A stretch of DNA of 64,000 bases from Platerodrilus igneus (lineage: Eukaryota; Arthropoda; Insecta; Coleoptera; Lycidae): assembly GCA_036346225.1 (NCBI GenBank), contig JARFIW010000831.1:2356001-2420000 (forward strand). The letters are read 5' to 3'. The position numbers and the translations under genes were made by a program. Every line of letters starts with the position of its first letter. Within the stretch, counting starts at the first letter, position 1. The notes beneath the pieces are model-generated. The model did no database searches and was not told the origin of the DNA. It saw only the letters and a list, made by a program, of their open reading frames with translations. This document shows, piece by piece, positions 59,554 through 64,000 of the stretch.

Positions 59554-62012
59554 CCATTTCGAATGGACCTGCATCTTGCCGAAGTTCTAAATTACTAGAA
59601 TAGGTGAAATGGCTTGCGTGTTCTAATGAGCTAAAAAGCCAAACTACAGGTCCAACCAAAGCAGTAGGGTCGTTAGTGAGGAACCAGACTAAGACAGGTC
59701 CCCGAAAGAGGGCAGCGGCTCTTTCGGTACTTAAAATGGCAGAGACCATAGGGGTCGGTATGGCAGTCTAAGACACACTACCGCGATGTGGAAGGCAACG
59801 GGAAACCACCACATTATCTCCCAAGTATTTCGGCAAATGTCTAAGTGTTGGTGGATCTTGGTAGCCACAGGTTGCTTAACCCCCTTCATTGAATCTCGGT
59901 GAAATAGGGCATAAAATTAGAAAACAATAGAAGAGAAACGAGCTGTATACAATATGCTGTGTGAGAATTTCAGGGAACTATGTAGGCTAGCTCAGAATAT
60001 AAATAAGTACAGGTACGTGTCCAACCAGTTGTTGAGACGAAAGCCTAATGACAAGAAAATAAGCGCAGATAAATCTGATGATTAGTATAAACAACTAGTT
60101 GTTGGTTGCGAAATATCTGCAACTAATGTTGACTGTGCGAAAAACTATATTGAAAAATATATTAAATCGGTAAATGGTTAAGTGTTGGGGGAACCTGGCA
60201 GCCACAGGCTGCTTACCTCCCTTCACAACCGTTCATTTACATTTCCAATGCTCCACCCGAAGGTACTACATTGGCCAGGAGGCGAGTTTTTTGGTTACCT
60301 GGACATTTAGAATTTTTCCGAAGCCTTGTCGTTCCAGGCAAGGTAGGGATCTTTAACGTGCGTGACAACACTCACACACGGCACCTCCATTTAACCTCTC
60401 ATCCAAACGAGGGCGTAATTTTTGTGAAAAATGCTCACCTGCCATTTTTCAAGCAGTCGGCCGTGTCGGGATTTGAACCCGGGACCTTGGGATCCGTAGT
60501 CTTACGCTTACTACATTGATCCACGGCGACGTCCTCTCTTATCACAACCTTACATGTGATTTTCCAATGCTCCACCCGCGGGTACTACATTGGCCAGGAA
60601 GCGAGTTTTTTTTACCTGGGAAATTTGGAATTTTGCCGAACCCTTGCTGTTCCAAGCAAGGTAGGGATCTTTAACGTGCGTGACAACACTCACACACGGC
60701 ACCTCCATTTAACCTCTCATCCAAACGAGGGCGTAATTTTTGTGAAAATGCTCACCTGCCATTTTCAAGCAGTCGGCCGTGTCGGGATTTGAACCCGGGA
60801 CCTTGGGATCCGTAGTCTTACGCTTACTACATTGATCCACGGCGACGTCCTCTCTTATCACAACCTTACATGTGATTTTCCAATGCTCCACCCGCGGGTA
60901 CTACATTGGCCAGGAAGCGAGTTTTTTTACCTGGGAAATTTGGAATTTTGCCGAACCCTTGCTGTTCCAAGCAAGGTAGGGATCTTTAACGTGCGTGACA
61001 ACACTCACACACGGCACCTCCATTTAACCTCTCATCCAAACGAGGGCGTAATTTTTGTGAAAAATGCTCACCTGCCATTTTTCAAGCAGTCGGCCGTGTC
61101 GGGATTTGAACCCGGGACCTTGGGATCCGTAGTCTTACGCTTACTACATTGATCCACGGCGACGTCCTCTCTTTTCACAACCTTACATGTGATTTTCCAA
61201 TGCTCCACCCGCGGGTACTACATGGGCCAGGAAGCGAGTTTTTTTTACCTGGGAAATTTGGAATTTTGCCGAACCCTTGCTGTTCCAAGCAAGGTAGGGA
61301 TCTTTAACGTGCGTAACAACACTCACACACGGGACCTCCATTTTACCTCTCATCCGAACGAAGGTGTATTATTGTGAAAAATGCTCGCCTAACATTTTTC
61401 AAGCGGACCGTGTCGGGATTCGAACCCGGGACCTTGGGCGTAGTAGTCACACACATACCAACTACGCCACGGAGCCGCCTAACCTCTCCCTTCACAGACA
61501 CTGAATATCGGAGAAATAGGGTATATAATTGAAGAACAATAGAAGGTGACCGAACTGCATCTAACAAGAAAGAACAACGCCTATGAGGAAAGACAACAAA
61601 CATAGAACAAGAAGAAAATTGTTAAAAGCATATGTGTGGAGCGCAGCACAGTATGCCTATGAAATACGGTAGCAGCCTTTTGAAATGCTGTGCTTCAGAT
61701 GTATGAGGACGATAGCATGGGCAGACAAAGATAATAACAAATAGGTTATAGAAATAGTAGGGGAACAAGGATATCTGGGGAAAAAGATAAGAGAAATAGA
61801 AGGGCAGAATACGTTTTAAGGCATTTTGCGGAATAGTATGGGATATATTACAAGCAGAGATAGGAAAAAAGAGGTAGATGTAGACCTAGATCAGATAGTG
61901 ATAGATGCAGACTGTGCAAATTTCAAGGAAATGTGTAGGTTAGTTCAAAATAGGAAACAATGATAGTACGCGTCTAACCAGTTCCAGGACTGAAGACCTA
62001 ATGATAATGATG
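59554..62012 (+). mobile_element. Internally deleted RTE-like LINE (copy 3)
   Basis: Starts CCATTTCGAATGGACC like copy 2, keeps the whole 5' UTR to CCAAGTA (59827), then joins directly to the 3' region (GGCAAATGTCTAAGTG), losing the entire endonuclease-RT frame. The three 3' modules and the GATAATGATGAT tail are kept. Exact 12-bp TSD ATAGGTTCAAAT at 59542-59553 and 62013-62024. Without the SINE array it is about 1.2 kb. The intact TSD implies it was copied or inserted in this deleted form, or lost its centre after insertion. Confidence 0.85.
60216..61497 (-). mobile_element. Tandem array of four SINE copies in LINE copy 3
   Basis: Four head-to-tail, reverse-oriented SINEs (about 60238-60532, 60550-60848, 60866-61165, 61183-61482). 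Short related sequences bound and separate them: CCTCCCTTCACAACC (60216-60230), CCTCTCTTATCACAACC (60533-60549 and 60849-60865), CCTCTCTTTTCACAACC (61166-61182) and CCTCTCCCTTCACAG (61483-61497). Spacing is 316-317 bp throughout. The first three units have the variant head ending CACGGCGACG; the fourth has the first head type (CACGGAGCCGCC). Confidence 0.9.
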
Positions 62013-62024
62013 ATAGGTTCAAAT

Positions 62025-62369
62025 GCATTAAAAGAAGCTGTTAAAAGAAAGGCAGTCTTTCGACGTACCTAGGAGTGTATTCTTGAGTAGGGCAATGAGA
62101 GATGGTCGAGGGTCTTCAGATGCTATACTTTATACAGTAAGATTAATATCATATAATTTCACCATAACATAATCGCGATTATCATTGAACTTCTTAGCAA
62201 ACAACAAATCGGTTTTAGGTCTTTCTAAAGTTTAACCAAAATCTTTGATTACTTTAAGCCATTCCAACCTTTCGTTTTTGCAAAAGAATTGTTACTTTGT
62301 ACATACCATAATAATGCACTTACACTTTGAAGCAGCAAACCGGCTACTATGCACCCGCTTCATTCTTTT
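62025..62369. other. Non-coding DNA between LINE copy 3 and the gag relic
   Basis: No gene, terminus or repeat recognised. Confidence 0.5.
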
Positions 62370-63650
62370 TTTTTAAAATAGCTGACACGATGTAAGGGTA
62401 ACTCCTTTATGACTACATCTAAAACAAAATATTGTTCTAGATGCTCTACAATATCTAAATGTATTCCTCCGGGCGAACAATTCCAACATATAAATTTAAT
62501 TAGCTTATCTATGTCTGATGACTCAGCAACCAATAGCTTTTCTCTATTAATGACCCAAACTTGAGGAGAGATTCTTTAGTAAACGCTATCTCTAAATGCG
62601 TAAACGTTCCCAACCGAACGTCTATTTTTACACTGCGGTATAGAATTACCACGGAACCAATTACTATTTTTGACAAAGTGGCAACCAACTTTTGTTTTGA
62701 CTGAGTGACTTCTTCCAATTTTTTCCTAACTTCACTAAAGTAGAAATATCCTCAATCTCAGATAAAGCAAATTGCGTAACAAATCCGGTAGTGAATTCTT
62801 CCTCATTATACGATCTTAGTAATTTCTGCAGGTATATTAGGTAATCTACTGAATAAGCTCTCCATGTGAGACACAACAAATTTACAGATTCCTACTTACG
62901 CTTCCCAGAGTTCGTTTTTCGTATGAGCAGGAAGAAAATCCTCCTTCAACCGACATACCAAACACTTCCGATGCTTCACAGAATTCCTAACTTGTCGAAA
63001 CCAATCGAGGGCACCATTCGTAAATAACTCGACAGGAGCGTCCTGAGTTACTTTTTGCGATTGTGCTAACTTATCAATTCGTTCCACGAATGAATAAAGT
63101 TGTTTAGAATTCCAGACAACTTAACAGACCAAGATTCAATTGGTAAAGGTTGTGTTACATAAGTGACTGTGTGGAGGGGCACACTATTAACGGAAGAGGA
63201 CGTACTAACAGATTCATCTAAACCACGTGTCCATAGTCTCTTTCACTCTATCAAACAATTCCGCTTCAAGGTAAGGACGGTGACCAATGACTCTTTTTTT
63301 TAACTCAACGGTTTCCTCTAATTCTTTACTGGAAGCTTCTTTCGTTTAACTCGACCGGTAATATGTACCAACCTCAACTGTACCCTTTTAAAACAAAGTT
63401 AGAAGATTTGCCTTCAAATTCCGACAACACATGTCTAATAGATCCAATAGTAGCATCAGCTTCCTCACATTTAACAGATAATTCAATATTATAATCCGAA
63501 ATATCTATCAGACAACTTGGTTTACCTAATTTTTTCGCTAACAGACAACCTTTCGTATGTCCGCGACGTACTACTCTCGACTCTACGTATCTGAAGTTCA
63601 TAATCAAGTTCTTTCTTAAGCAAATATAAAATTTGAAACTTATTCGCCAT
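62370..63650 (-). pseudogene. Gypsy-like retrotransposon gag relic
   Basis: Minus-strand gag of a Ty3/Gypsy-like element. It starts MANKFQILYLLKKELDYELQ (ATG at 63650), a start typical of insect Gypsy-type gags, then shifts frame. The core matches the Retrotrans_gag pattern: DAPVELFTNGALDWFRQVRN, then RLKEDFLPAHTKNELWEA (63087-62896). A second half has LLRSYNEEEFTTGFV and LSEIEDISTLVKLGK, and the end carries zinc-knuckle remains (CWNCSPGGIHLD, CFRCSHKGVTLTSC). Several stops and shifts. No protease, pol or LTR is seen in the window; they would lie below 62370 on this strand but are absent there. Confidence 0.65.
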
Positions 63651-64000
63651 ATTTTATATTTCTTTTAAGACAATTTTTCAAAAAAAAACTAAAGATCCCC
63701 GAAAGATTAAAATTCCTAATATTCCCTTTATACATAACCAAAATTTACCTAATCTGGCCTCGACTAATAAAAAAATATTCAATAGGAGGGCAAAAATTTT
63801 AAGTCAGGAATTCAGAACTTTGCCCTACTTACAAACCGCCGATACAAATAAAAGTACCGCATTTGAAATTAGAAAAATCAAGCTAAACAAATTAGAACCT
63901 GCACGTTAGGTGCAAGTGTAATACTCCAAACCCCAAACCTTAGATAGCAGTGTAATTCTCAAAGCACACGTTGAGGATATCAGTGAAACAAAATCGAGTC
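63651..64000. other. AT-rich sequence, nothing recognised
   Basis: Upstream of the gag relic on its strand, so it could hold the 5' leader or LTR of that element, but no terminus is visible before the window ends. Confidence 0.4.

Noticed and set aside
60174..61377. A family of similar 60-106-residue frames on the plus strand
   Set aside because: They are antisense readings of the tandem SINE copies; their similarity reflects the repeat, not a protein family.

Overview
The window is arthropod, most likely insect, nuclear DNA. It is AT-rich and intron-like, and almost everything recognisable in it is a transposable element or the relic of one. No prokaryotic gene organisation is present. The only piece that looks like host coding sequence is one 132-nt exon on the + strand (11156-11287), bounded by AG and GT splice sites and encoding a tensin-like segment (GPLDGSIYA ... 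VSMDSGISSAG). The window may therefore lie largely in introns of a tensin/blistery-like gene; this is inference from a single exon.

Layout. 117-4723: decayed RTE-like LINE (copy 1) with a 12-bp target-site duplication (TSD) and a tRNA-derived SINE nested in its 3' region. 4724-7980: featureless AT-rich DNA. 7985-9275: antisense relic of a LINE ORF1 with three zinc knuckles. 9770-10105: a direct repeat. 11156-11287: the tensin-like exon. 11845-13545: SINE fragments, two tandem-repeat tracts and an old head-to-tail SINE array. 14590-15770: antisense relic of another LINE. 15813-16952: hAT-like element with an 8-bp TSD and arms made of ACCCGAT-type repeats.

17089-28298 and 28299-35599 are a head-to-tail segmental duplication (A and B). 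The ancestral unit carried two mariner relics, a LINE 3' fragment and a BEL/Pao element. After the duplication, A gained a putative 1.5-kb solo LTR and a 2.2-kb long-inverted-repeat transposon, and B gained a 402-bp solo LTR. Because each copy preserves the other's empty sites, the boundaries can be read directly. The BEL/Pao relic runs past the end of B until it meets LINE copy 2 (37219-41798), which carries its own SINE.

41799-50680 is AT-rich, with microsatellites, a mariner with about 120-bp inverted repeats interrupted by a SINE (45131-46852), and a complete predicted type I hammerhead ribozyme at 44283-44362. 50684-52482 is a piggyBac transposase relic, split by a BEL/Pao retrotransposon (52483-59187, minus strand) whose two 363-bp LTRs look identical. 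59554-62012 is an internally deleted derivative of the LINE carrying four regularly spaced tandem SINE copies. 62370-63650 holds an antisense Gypsy-like gag relic.

The most notable items are the hammerhead ribozyme, the two elements with repeat-built arms, the SINE multimers with TSD-like linkers, the LINE with a triplicated 3' module and a deletion derivative, and the PHD-finger BEL/Pao element.
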